From positions 1 through 7,918 of the forward strand of contig CAZJXH010000177.1 of assembly GCA_964549475.1 (NCBI GenBank): DNA of 7,918 nt, given 5' to 3'. The stretch comes from JBBQKF01 sp964549475. Lineage in GTDB: Bacteria > Bacillota > Clostridia > Saccharofermentanales > UBA5734. The position numbers and the translations under genes were made by a program. The stretch's first letter is position 1. Each line of letters opens with the position of its first letter. A model generated the notes under the pieces. The model was not told the origin of the DNA. It did no database searches and saw only the letters and a program-made list of their open reading frames with translations. Shown here one piece after another: positions 1-6,947 of the stretch.

Positions 1-55
1 AGGCGGAATCTCGCGCGAAAAAGACCTCACCCACTAAGCGCAATTTCCCGCACCA

Positions 56-799
56 TTATCCTCCGCCAAAAGCAAATACAACTCCTCGAGAAACGTTAAA
101 CAGTAGGAATGGCCAGAATACACGTCCATATCCAGGTAAAACCCTCTCACGCTCAACAGTAATAAAAGATAGAAGGAATTTCCCCGCCACTCCGGCATCT
201 TTATCCGTGCCGATCACACCTCCGATGCCATAAACCGTATCGCTATACTGATTGTTCGTGCTTCCCAGATTCAATGTCCCGGTGATGATCCGGCCTGAGT
301 TTTGATTTTTCATGAGATCGAAAAAAGGAAAACTGACGCCGACCTCTTCGATGGTCTTGTCTTTTCTGAAATAGACATATTTCGAATCATTGTTATTTTT
401 ATAGATAAGAATTTCTTTGATGTCTCCGTCACGGTCGGCAATTCGCTGGAGAACGTCGAATATTCTTTTTTTATTGGTCGGATCGTCAAAATCCTCATTC
501 GTCGGAGATCGAAGAATCGTATCCAGATTGAACTGGTTTTCCTCGCTTTGATAAAAGGGGATGATAATATCCGGCAGTGCGGTCTGTTTCAATGAATAAT
601 AGCTGCATACGGCATTCAGAGCCGTCCTGCTTTGCTGAAGCTTTTTCAATGTCTCGAATTCAAAATAATACTTCATTCCGATAAAAGCGACAATGTAGGC
701 GACAAAGAGGAAAATCACGGTATTGCAAATCATCAGACGGCTGTAAAGACGGACGTGGATGCGATTTCGGCATTTTTTCTGAATTTTGGTGAAATCCAT
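56..799 (-). CDS. N-terminal part of a YesM-like membrane sensor (histidine kinase or membrane-bound AraC), apparently interrupted
   Basis: Probable extracytoplasmic sugar or stress sensor. Counting from the chosen start, a short basic N-terminus (KIQKKCRNRIHVRLYSR) is followed by one membrane helix at about residues 22-43. An extracellular segment of roughly 200 residues then resembles the dCache-type sensor region of YesM-family kinases; the stretch around AGKFLLSF is a typical beta-strand of it. No HAMP, histidine-kinase, ATPase or HTH domain is reached, because a TAA (56-58) ends the frame at about 247 residues; family members are normally about 550-750 residues. The start at 799 is chosen because AGAGGAG lies 9 nt upstream of it. 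An ATG at 805 is only 3 nt from that site, and the longest frame starts at 832 without a ribosome site. The gene follows the binding lipoprotein on the same strand after a stem-loop. Kinase versus membrane AraC cannot be decided from this part. It may be a pseudogene or carry a sequence error. Confidence 0.7.
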   Translation of the reverse strand: MDFTKIQKKCRNRIHVRLYSRLMICNTVIFLFVAYIVAFIGMKYYFEFETLKKLQQSRTALNAVCSYYSLKQTALPDIIIPFYQSEENQFNLDTILRSPTNEDFDDPTNKKRIFDVLQRIADRDGDIKEILIYKNNNDSKYVYFRKDKTIEEVGVSFPFFDLMKNQNSGRIITGTLNLGSTNNQYSDTVYGIGGVIGTDKDAGVAGKFLLSFITVERERVLPGYGRVFWPFLLFNVSRGVVFAFGGG

Positions 800-862
800 T
801 TGCATATTCTCCTCTATTGGCCTGCCATGCAAAATATTCTGCTCTATTTGTTATCATACCAC

Positions 863-896
863 ATTCGGGGCCGGTGTTCACACACCGGCCCCGAAT
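863..896 (-). terminator. Strong stem-loop after the solute-binding protein gene (terminator-like, no U-tract)
   Basis: Two perfect 15-base arms (863-877 and 882-896) surround a 4-base loop, giving a GC-rich stem with core GGGGCCGGTGT. It starts 29 bases after the lipoprotein stop codon and lies before the sensor gene on the same strand. In the minus-strand direction the bases after the stem are GTGGTATGATAAC, with no run of T, and the plus-strand side also lacks one. A classical intrinsic terminator is therefore not supported. An mRNA 3'-end stabiliser or partial attenuator, giving more binding protein than sensor, fits better. The hairpin is seen directly; its function is inferred. Confidence 0.6.
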
Positions 897-924
897 TGTG
901 CAGGAAGAGAAGATGAAGTCGGAT

Positions 925-2670
925 TTATTTATATTTTTCCGCCAGGGTTAACGCGTTTTTCCAACCCAGCTGAGAAGATTCATAAACGGTCTTGAGCCCC
1001 AGGCCTTCGGCCTTGGTGACCATTTCTTTATAAAGGCTGGCATATTCTGTATCATTTTTAGCAAAAATCATTTTCCAGGAATAGGTCTTGACAATGTCGC
1101 CGATTTTTGAGGCCAAAGCGCTGATATCATCCGTCATTGGCGTGATCAGAGACTTTGCAAGCGGCATTTCTACCGTCAGTTTCTTTGCGGTTACATAATC
1201 GATTGTATATTGATACCCCATGACACTTGTCCAATCCTTATCCACTTTGGTCTGATTTTCAATATCATGTTTCTTAGAGCTTGTCCATAACTTGTAGTTG
1301 AGCGCCTCGGTTGTTTTGGGGTTGATGAAAGCCAGGGAAAGTCCGTTGAAGCCAAGGACTCTTCTGCCATCTTCCCATTTTCCGCCATCGGCCATTTCCA
1401 GGGTAAGATCATTGGCATATTTCCAGCCGTCTGCTGTCAGGGTTGGTTTGCTGTTTTCCAATTTCCAGGTGGTTCCTTCTTTTCCATTGACCAGTACCTG
1501 CAAGCCATCGGTGGAATACAGGAAGTCAACAAATTTAAGGCATGCGTCCAGGTTCTTGGTTGCAGAGCTGATCGCGATCGGTGTTTTGGTGTTTCCGATA
1601 TTGTTATCGCCTGAAATCAGGACCTTCGCATTGGCAGGCAATACGGCCTTGAATCCGGTAGGCGTTGTCCCGTCTGTATGGGCGGTGGTATCGTAATTGT
1701 CATTGTACCAGTCCCACCAGCTGAAAAGCACTCTGCCTTCGGCGAGCTTGGACTTTGCTGTGTCATAGGTCTGTGTGAGCGAATCCGGATCGACCAGGCC
1801 CATCTGGTTTGCTTTGTAATAAAATTTCAATGCCTGGATATACTGGCTGCTCTCATCCAGTGTGCTCATGGTTGTGCCGTTTGTGAAATCGACCTGTAAG
1901 AACGGCAGCTGACCGAGTTGATCGCCGCAGTCGATACCAATGGTTGGGCCCACTTCTGTCGCCAGGAACATGCTGTTGCCGTCCCAGTCTTTCCACAGGG
2001 TGATTCCATAGACTTTCTTTCCATCTGCGGTTGTCGGCTGAAGATCCTGCATTTTTTTAAGAGTAGTCAGATAATCATCAAATGTATTGATCGCAGGAGA
2101 TCCGGCTGCTTTATAAAGATCCCAGCGGATATACGGGCCCCAGTTGGTTTCTGTCCCTAATTCCGCAGGTCCGACGCCACTTGCGACTGCATATGCTTTT
2201 GCTGTACCGGTGCTGACGTTGTCACGATAATATTGTAAGGATTTGGGTGCATTTTTTACAACATTGGGCAATTTAGCCAGACTGTCGTCAAGGTTGACCA
2301 GCATCTTGCCGCGGATGGCATTTTCCACGTCTTTTGTCGAGTTGAAAATGACGATATCCGGCAATTCGCCGCTCGCCATGAATGCCTGGAGCTTTTCATC
2401 CGCTTTATCCCCTGTAGGCAGCAGATTCAAAGAAACTCCGATTTGTTCCTTGAGGATCTTGCCCCAATACGTGTTGTCATAGACACCTGCTGCTGTCGTC
2501 GATGCGGTTGACGCAGAAAATACATCCAGTTGAACTACTTTGGGAGTCTCAGAAGACGAGTTTTGTGAATTCGAGCCGCTGACTTGTCCTTTCGCACAGG
2601 CCGGCAGCATCAACATGATAGCCGATGCCATCATAAGAGCAATTACACGGAACAACCTTTTCTTGAACAT
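925..2670 (-). CDS. Extracellular solute-binding lipoprotein of a CUT1-type sugar ABC importer (LplA/YtcQ-like)
   Basis: Captures a carbohydrate outside the cell and delivers it to the two permeases encoded just upstream. The 581-residue protein begins with a lipoprotein signal peptide: basic MFKKRLFR, a hydrophobic core, then lipobox LPAC with Cys25 as the expected lipidated residue, followed by a Ser/Asn-rich linker. The mature part has features of family 1 binding proteins, including the segment GELPDIVIFNSTKD near residue 105 and Trp-rich stretches (WGPYIRWDLYKAAG, LFSWWDWYNDNYD) suited to stacking on sugar rings. The length matches the long LplA/YtcQ branch, which commonly serves oligosaccharides. 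The start is supported by GAGGAGG seven bases before ATG. It is the last transport gene, 66 bp after permease 2, and a strong hairpin follows it. The ligand cannot be read from the sequence. Confidence 0.93.
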   Translation of the reverse strand: MFKKRLFRVIALMMASAIMLMLPACAKGQVSGSNSQNSSSETPKVVQLDVFSASTASTTAAGVYDNTYWGKILKEQIGVSLNLLPTGDKADEKLQAFMASGELPDIVIFNSTKDVENAIRGKMLVNLDDSLAKLPNVVKNAPKSLQYYRDNVSTGTAKAYAVASGVGPAELGTETNWGPYIRWDLYKAAGSPAINTFDDYLTTLKKMQDLQPTTADGKKVYGITLWKDWDGNSMFLATEVGPTIGIDCGDQLGQLPFLQVDFTNGTTMSTLDESSQYIQALKFYYKANQMGLVDPDSLTQTYDTAKSKLAEGRVLFSWWDWYNDNYDTTAHTDGTTPTGFKAVLPANAKVLISGDNNIGNTKTPIAISSATKNLDACLKFVDFLYSTDGLQVLVNGKEGTTWKLENSKPTLTADGWKYANDLTLEMADGGKWEDGRRVLGFNGLSLAFINPKTTEALNYKLWTSSKKHDIENQTKVDKDWTSVMGYQYTIDYVTAKKLTVEMPLAKSLITPMTDDISALASKIGDIVKTYSWKMIFAKNDTEYASLYKEMVTKAEGLGLKTVYESSQLGWKNALTLAEKYK

Positions 2671-2736
2671 GTTTTTTCCTCCTCATATTTTTTATTCGTA
2701 TTCAACGGCAGGAATGCCGCAAATAACTTCCGACTG

Positions 2737-3642
2737 TTATCCTTTGATGGCGCCGATCATGATTCCTTTGACAAAATACCGCTGCAGGAAAGGATACACA
2801 AAGAGAATGGGGATGACGACCACGAAGGATATCGTCATACGGACAGAGGTTGGCGTCAGTGCCGACATCGACGATGCGCTGATACTGGATCCCTGCGATG
2901 AACGCATCAGCATGGCAAGCGCATTCACCTGGTTCAAATATTGGTACATGATATATTGCAAGGTATAAAGACTTTGCGACCTTGCCAGGAACAGCGTGTC
3001 AAGAAAGGAGTTCCATTGCGCTGCACAGGAAAAAACAGCGATTGTTGCCAGAATCGGTTTTGACAAGGGAAGAATAAAATAGACAAACCGGACCATGTAG
3101 CCGCCGCCGTCGATTTGAACCGACTCTTCCAAGGCTGCCGGCATCTGTTCCACGAATGTTTTGAATAAAATCACATAAAACGGAATCACCATGCTGGGCA
3201 GGATATAGGCTAAAAAGTTGTTATAGAGGCCGATCGACTTCATGGTGACAAACCACGGAATCAGACCTGCGCTGAAATACATGGCGATCACAACATAACG
3301 GTACCAGAATTTGCGATGCCAATACTCCGATTTGGAAAACGCATATCCCAGGAAAGAGGCGCCCAGCAGCGTCAGCAAAGTCCCGAGCACCGTACGGGCC
3401 AGAGAAACAAGAGTGGCAAGGCCGACTCCTTTTAATTTAATGACTTCCAGGTAATTGCCAAAGTGTAACCCCATCGGATAAAACAGGATCTTCCCTGCGG
3501 CTGCCATGGAATTGTCGCTGATGGTATTAATGAAAATATAATAAAAGGGGAATACGCAGATAAAGGTAAATGCAAGGAACATGGACGTGTTGAAGACATT
3601 GAACACTTTATCCCCTATACTGACATTGATTTTTTTCATCAT
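2737..3642 (-). CDS. Carbohydrate ABC transporter permease 2 (YtcP/LplC/MalG-type)
   Basis: Inner-membrane subunit of the sugar importer, pairing with permease 1 to form the channel. The 301-residue protein has about six hydrophobic segments, the first at about residues 18-40 (FLAFTFICVFPFYYIFINT). It carries the cytoplasmic EAA loop that contacts the ATPase, EESVQIDGG at 172-180 followed by ILPLSKP at about 190-196. The C-terminus, KGIMIGAIKG, is characteristic of the YtcP/LplC group. Two adjacent ATG codons are possible starts. GGAGGG ends 2 bases before the first (3642) and 5 before the second (3639), so the second may be the one used. It sits 35 bp after permease 1, consistent with one transcript. 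Confidence 0.93.
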   Translation of the reverse strand: MMKKINVSIGDKVFNVFNTSMFLAFTFICVFPFYYIFINTISDNSMAAAGKILFYPMGLHFGNYLEVIKLKGVGLATLVSLARTVLGTLLTLLGASFLGYAFSKSEYWHRKFWYRYVVIAMYFSAGLIPWFVTMKSIGLYNNFLAYILPSMVIPFYVILFKTFVEQMPAALEESVQIDGGGYMVRFVYFILPLSKPILATIAVFSCAAQWNSFLDTLFLARSQSLYTLQYIMYQYLNQVNALAMLMRSSQGSSISASSMSALTPTSVRMTISFVVVIPILFVYPFLQRYFVKGIMIGAIKG

Positions 3643-3677
3643 GGCCCTCCATTATCATTCAGACAGATTGCAAATTT

Positions 3678-4601
3678 TTATATGATGGACTCCTTGCGCA
3701 AGAGTTTGGACAACCCGTTTGCAAAAAATAGCAGGGATACGCTCACCAGCGATTTGAGAACGCCTACCGCGGTGGAATACGAGATGTTCTGGCCGACCAT
3801 TCCCATGTTGTATACATAGAGGTCCAGCACTTCAATCGAGCCTTTGTTCATGGGATTTTCAAAAAGGTAGTATTGTTCCATTCCATTGCTGATAAAGCTT
3901 GCTATGGTGAGCAGCAGCAGGACGAAATAGGTTGGCAGGATCCCGGGTACGGTGATATGCCACATGCACTGGAAGCGGTTGGCTCCATCCACTTTCGCCG
4001 CCTCATACTGTTCGGAGTCGATCGAGGAGATTGCCGCAATGTACATGATGGCGCTCCAGCCAAGGGTTTTCCATAAGGAATAGGCGAGCATGGTAACCCA
4101 TACATGCTCCGAGCTTGCAAGAAAATTGATTTCATGATCAATGACATGGGTCGCCATTAACAGACGGTTGATAAATCCATCTTCCACCGAAAACATGGAC
4201 CATGCCAGAGAGTAGACCAGAACCCAGCTGATAAAGTTCGGAAGGGTTGTCAATGTCTGAATCACACTTCTCAAGCGTTTTTTTCTTATTTCCATCAGAA
4301 ATATTGCAAAGATGGCGGGAATCGGAGAGACTAGAATATTGAGGAAGCTTATCCCGAAGGTATTCTGTAAAACGCGAAGAATCTCCCCTCGCGAAATGGG
4401 ATTTTCAACCATGGTGCGAAAAAACTTCAATCCAACAAAGTCACAATCCAGTAATTTCATCCCGGCATGATAATCGAAAAATGCATAACTCCAACCGTAT
4501 AGCGGCAAATAGGAAAACGCAAAAATCGCCAGAAGAAATGGAACCGTCATCAGAAACAGTCGAAACCCGGGATTTCGAACCTTTGCATTCAATCTAAGCA
4601 T
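3678..4601 (-). CDS. Carbohydrate ABC transporter permease 1 (LplB/YteP/UgpA-type)
   Basis: First membrane subunit of the importer. The 307-residue protein has a membrane segment near residues 14-36 (FRLFLMTVPFLLAIFAFSYLP) and further hydrophobic segments to the end. The motif LPNFISWVLV at about 120-129 is typical of the LplB group. The EAA loop is EAAKVDGANRF starting at about residue 200, followed by ITVPGILP, the expected ATPase-coupling helix. The start is supported by GGGAG six bases before ATG. It is the first gene of the transport part, with 243 bp of AT-rich DNA upstream that probably holds a promoter. No ATPase gene lies alongside, as is usual for this family, in which a shared MsmX-like ATPase energises several importers. 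Confidence 0.93.
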   Translation of the reverse strand: MLRLNAKVRNPGFRLFLMTVPFLLAIFAFSYLPLYGWSYAFFDYHAGMKLLDCDFVGLKFFRTMVENPISRGEILRVLQNTFGISFLNILVSPIPAIFAIFLMEIRKKRLRSVIQTLTTLPNFISWVLVYSLAWSMFSVEDGFINRLLMATHVIDHEINFLASSEHVWVTMLAYSLWKTLGWSAIMYIAAISSIDSEQYEAAKVDGANRFQCMWHITVPGILPTYFVLLLLTIASFISNGMEQYYLFENPMNKGSIEVLDLYVYNMGMVGQNISYSTAVGVLKSLVSVSLLFFANGLSKLLRKESII

Positions 4602-4675
4602 GATATACTCCCAACATCGTTATTCTGTATTCATATGGTATATCATTAGCTTATAGTAAAATAGGACAAGACTAA

Positions 4676-4703
4676 ATAGTAATAACTGCTTATTTTAGTA
4701 CAA
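4676..4703 (-). promoter_or_regulatory. Weak candidate sigma-A promoter for the transporter genes
   Basis: On the minus strand TTGTAC (4698-4703) is followed after 16 bases by TACTAT (4676-4681). Each hexamer matches the consensus only in part. The surrounding 4602-4740 stretch is very AT-rich and contains other equally weak options, such as TTTACT and TTGTCC further down. The separation of the transport genes from the enzyme genes by 243 bp is the main argument that a promoter is present here. Confidence 0.3.
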
Positions 4704-4730
4704 ATTATGGATGAATTGTGTTAATTGTAC
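4698..4730. promoter_or_regulatory. Inverted repeat GTACAA/TTGTAC upstream of the permease genes, possible operator
   Basis: GTACAA (4698-4703) and TTGTAC (4725-4730) form a perfect 6-base inverted pair. The arms extend imperfectly by an AATT on each side that is offset by one base. Inside the right half, AATTGT occurs twice with starts 9 bases apart (4714 and 4723). The left arm overlaps the candidate -35 hexamer, so a bound protein could affect transcription of the transporter genes. AT-rich DNA gives such pairs by chance fairly often, so confidence is low. Confidence 0.3.
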
Positions 4731-4844
4731 GAACAAATCCAGAATCATTGTGAAATAATCTAGGCTTTGTGATCATTCATTGCGATTGACGACAACGCTG
4801 CCATACAGAATTGAGCCGGCGGTATCATATGGAATTAGAGGGTA

Positions 4845-5906
4845 CTAGTCCAGAATAATTTCATGCCCGGTTCTAGCCGAATCATAGATCGCATCCAGTA
4901 TGCGCATGATCTCCACCCCGTCTTCCGCAGGAGCCCGGCAGGGGATCTTCTCTTTGATACAGGACACGAAGTGGTTGATTTCATTTTCAAACAACCCTTC
5001 CATATTCAATGCGGTATTCGTGTCAAGGCTGATGTTGACCAGATAATTATTCAGATCGGAATATATTTTCAAATCGGGATCGAGCCTGGCGCCGGCCTTG
5101 GTCCCGAACAGCTCCACGGAGCCGATATCCTTTTCGATGTTCAGGGAAAAGCTGGTTTCCACCGATATCACCGCTCCATTGTCGAATCGGATGAGTGCGG
5201 ACGCCAGATCCTCCACATCATAAATATCCGTATTGCTTTTTGAAACCGATGCATAGCCTGCGCCGCCCTTGATATGCGGACGATCAAACAATTTTTGGAA
5301 GGCGGCTCCATAGACAGACACCGGCTTGGGGTTTCCCATGAGGTACCGCGCCAGGTCAATGACATGCACACCCAGGTCAATCATCGGACCGCCGGCAGAA
5401 AGCGATTTGTCGCCAAACCATCCGCCCGGACTTCCGTTGCGCCGCAGATAAGTCACCTTGGCATAATACATCTCCCCCAGATAATCCGCATCGATAAAAT
5501 CCTTTAAAATTGCACAATCGTTCCCGAACCGGCGTACAAAACCGATCATCAGCGTTTTGCCGCTGCGCCTGGCGGCTTCCATCATCTCTGAAGCTTCTTT
5601 TGCCGAAGTCGCCATCGGTTTTTCACACAATACATGCTTGCCAGCGTTGAGTGCTGCAATCGAACAAGGCGCATGGGCGCTGTTCCATGTGCAAATGCTG
5701 ACCGCATCGAGCTCCTCTTGTCGGAGCATTTCGTTTATATCAGTGAAGGTATGCCGGATATCATATTTTTTTGCAATGCAGCTGAGCTGCTTTTCATTGA
5801 TATCACATAGGGAGTACAATTCGACATCCGGATTTTTTAAATAGGAATCCATGTGGTAAGAGGAAATATTGCCGGTTCCGATGATACCGATTTTTAATTT
5901 ATCCAT
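4845..5906 (-). CDS. Gfo/Idh/MocA family NAD(P)-dependent oxidoreductase
   Basis: Cytoplasmic dehydrogenase that oxidises or reduces a hydroxyl of a sugar, sugar derivative or inositol with NAD(P). The 353 residues match the usual family length. The N-terminal Rossmann domain has the dinucleotide loop GIIGTGNIS at about 7-15, and an acidic Asp at about 35 (SLCDIN) that may favour NAD. The family catalytic motif is EKP at 95-97 (Lys96). GGPMIDLGVHVIDL at about 172-185 supplies Asp177 and His181. The C-terminal alpha/beta domain carries the substrate site. The gene follows the isomerase-like gene by 43 bp, and enzymes of these two families often act in one catabolic route. The start at 5906 matches the family N-terminus, but no Shine-Dalgarno lies just before it. 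The only strong one is 36 bases upstream, behind a palindrome. The substrate is not identifiable from sequence. Confidence 0.93.
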   Translation of the reverse strand: MDKLKIGIIGTGNISSYHMDSYLKNPDVELYSLCDINEKQLSCIAKKYDIRHTFTDINEMLRQEELDAVSICTWNSAHAPCSIAALNAGKHVLCEKPMATSAKEASEMMEAARRSGKTLMIGFVRRFGNDCAILKDFIDADYLGEMYYAKVTYLRRNGSPGGWFGDKSLSAGGPMIDLGVHVIDLARYLMGNPKPVSVYGAAFQKLFDRPHIKGGAGYASVSKSNTDIYDVEDLASALIRFDNGAVISVETSFSLNIEKDIGSVELFGTKAGARLDPDLKIYSDLNNYLVNISLDTNTALNMEGLFENEINHFVSCIKEKIPCRAPAEDGVEIMRILDAIYDSARTGHEIILD

Positions 5907-5917
5907 ATTTTTTATTA

Positions 5918-5939
5918 ATGATATAGCCTGCTATATCAT
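5918..5939. promoter_or_regulatory. 22-bp palindrome in the oxidoreductase leader
   Basis: ATGATATAGC (5918-5927) and GCTATATCAT (5930-5939) are perfect reverse complements separated by CT. In RNA this would be about a 9-bp stem with a 4-base loop. It lies between the Shine-Dalgarno (5943-5949) and the start codon (5906). It could be a protein operator, an RNA element that occludes translation, or one that loops out to bring the ribosome site nearer the start. Confidence 0.6.
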
Positions 5940-5949
5940 ATGCTCCTTT
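5931..5949 (-). promoter_or_regulatory. Shine-Dalgarno followed by a two-codon ORF (ATG ATA TAG)
   Basis: AAAGGAG at 5949-5943 on the minus strand overlaps the end of the isomerase stop codon region. After the three bases CAT it is followed by ATG (5939-5937), ATA and TAG (5933-5931). This ATG is in the same frame as the oxidoreductase, whose ATG is 33 bases further on, so the frame is ended at once by an amber codon. It may be a minimal leader ORF used for reinitiation, or a fortuitous ATG inside the palindrome. Confidence 0.4.
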
Positions 5950-6795
5950 CTAGTCTTTGATCAGTCTCTGCAAAAATCGGACAGCCAAGCCGATATCCTC
6001 TTCGGGCCGGTCCCCCACCTCGCGTTCAATTGTTAAAAATCCCTTGTATCCGATATCGTCAAGAGCCCTTAAATAATTCGGGAAATCCACCTCTCCCTGT
6101 CCGAGCGGCAATTCAATAAAGGCTTTGCTGCTTGCGATCTCGGACTCCACGTTGGAGTAAATGGATTCTGCCGTCCCATTCCGCAGTTTCCGGCCATCCT
6201 TGGCATGGGTATGGACAATATAGTCCCGCAAGGTATATACTGCCGCAACCGGATCATCGCCGGTCACCATGACCAAATTGGCAGGATCCAGATTGACCGA
6301 CACCCCCTTTGACCCAAGCGTGTCCAGAAATCCTTTCAGCCGCAAAGCAATTTCCGGTCCGGTCTCTACTGCGAAACGGGCTTCAAGCGTTTCCGCATAA
6401 TCTGCAAGGGTATGGCATGCCTCCTGCATGATTTTATAGGTATCGCACGCGGTATCTTCCGGAACCACCCCGATATGAGTTGTAACAATACTGGTATTCA
6501 ATTCTTTCGCAAAATCAAGAATCCTTTTTGATTTTTCAAGAAGTCCGGGGTTTTCCTCCGCATTGCCGAAACCTCTGCCTAAATCGCCGCATAATGCGGA
6601 GATAACAAGTCCATGCGCTTGTACCATTTTGAGAAATTCAATCCGTTTATTGCCAATCAATTGCTCGGGAGACATCTCCCCGTGTGTTGCATATACCTGT
6701 ATGCCTTTCGCCCCCAGGGCAGCCGCTTTCTTCAATGCAGCGGGAATGTCGATGCGGAAGGAGTCCAGGATAACGCCAATCGGAAACTGATACAT
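5950..6795 (-). CDS. Sugar phosphate isomerase/epimerase family protein (xylose-isomerase-like TIM barrel)
   Basis: Cytoplasmic metal-dependent enzyme that probably isomerises, epimerises or dehydrates a sugar or inositol derivative. The 281 residues match the AP-endonuclease-2/xylose-isomerase-like barrel fold. Expected metal ligands are visible at barrel strand ends: Glu144 in AVETGPE, Asp170 in VNLDPANL, His195/His197 in VHTHAKD and Glu257 in TIEREVG. GQGEVDFP at about 232-239 is a recurrent family motif. The start at 6795 is supported by AGGA seven bases upstream and by a good promoter 37 bases further up. It heads the minus-strand operon and is divergent to the AraC gene. The family is functionally broad (IolE, IolH, HxlB-like, tagatose and psicose epimerases), so the exact reaction is unknown. 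Confidence 0.9.
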   Translation of the reverse strand: MYQFPIGVILDSFRIDIPAALKKAAALGAKGIQVYATHGEMSPEQLIGNKRIEFLKMVQAHGLVISALCGDLGRGFGNAEENPGLLEKSKRILDFAKELNTSIVTTHIGVVPEDTACDTYKIMQEACHTLADYAETLEARFAVETGPEIALRLKGFLDTLGSKGVSVNLDPANLVMVTGDDPVAAVYTLRDYIVHTHAKDGRKLRNGTAESIYSNVESEIASSKAFIELPLGQGEVDFPNYLRALDDIGYKGFLTIEREVGDRPEEDIGLAVRFLQRLIKD

Positions 6796-6831
6796 ATTAT
6801 CATCCTTTCTATTCTGTCATTGATCAAGATT

Positions 6832-6860
6832 ACTATAGGGTCTGAACGATTGAAAGTAAA
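6832..6860 (-). promoter_or_regulatory. Sigma-A-type promoter of the isomerase/oxidoreductase operon
   Basis: On the minus strand TTTACT (6855-6860) is followed after exactly 17 bases by TATAGT (6832-6837), which match the -35 consensus at 4 of 6 and the -10 at 5 of 6 positions. Transcription would start near 6825, about 30 bases before the start codon, over a TTGATCAA palindrome at 6820-6827. Two direct-repeat sites lie just upstream of the -35 box, the usual position for an AraC-family activator. Confidence 0.65.
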
Positions 6861-6866
6861 GAAATA

Positions 6867-6947
6867 ATATTGCTTCATATTAACTCGATGTTGCTTTCAG
6901 GAAAGAATATTGTTATGCTTGCTATATAGAAGAATGTTGTTATGCTT
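6867..6947. repeat. Four ATRTTG-containing repeats in the divergent intergenic region, candidate AraC-type operators
   Basis: Copies of ATRTTGCTT lie at 6867-6875 and 6888-6896 (starts 21 bp apart). The longer form ATRTTGTTATGCTT lies at 6907-6920 and 6934-6947. The last two belong to a 26-base direct repeat, 6903-6928 against 6930-6955, with 23 identical positions. The first copy ends 6 bases upstream of the minus-strand -35 box, and the last two overlap the expected promoter of the AraC gene. Direct repeats about 21 bp apart next to a -35 box are the classic layout for AraC-family activator sites. Binding by the adjacent regulator is inferred. Confidence 0.55.
6919..6946 (+). promoter_or_regulatory. 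Candidate promoter of the AraC-type regulator
   Basis: TTGCTA (6919-6924) and TATGCT (6941-6946) are separated by 16 bases and each match the consensus at 4 of 6 positions. An alternative pair, TTGCTT (6891-6896) and TATGCT (6914-6919) with 17 bases, is possible because the region is repeated. Both lie within the repeat cluster, which suggests autoregulation. The leader would be short and includes AGGAGG eight bases before the start codon. Confidence 0.35.

Noticed and set aside
1298..1696. Plus-strand open frame of 132 codons inside the binding-protein gene
   Set aside because: Lies wholly opposite a convincing lipoprotein gene, has no ribosome site and no recognisable domain. It is a shadow frame.
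2706..2719. Small inverted repeat CGGCA-ggaa-TGCCG between permease 2 and the binding-protein gene
   Set aside because: Only a 5-bp stem with no T-run. Too short to call a terminator or attenuator.
2540..2968. Plus-strand open frame of 142 codons across the binding-protein/permease 2 junction
   Set aside because: Antisense to two well-supported genes and their ribosome sites, with no family features.
4801..4832. Terminator for the oxidoreductase gene around CCATA...TATGG with GCCGGC
   Set aside because: Only 5 bp pair over a long loop and there is no T-run on the minus strand.
6840..6858. Possible catabolite-responsive element around TGAACGATTGAAA
   Set aside because: The AA-to-CG spacing and the second half do not fit the CcpA consensus, so carbon catabolite control is not claimed.
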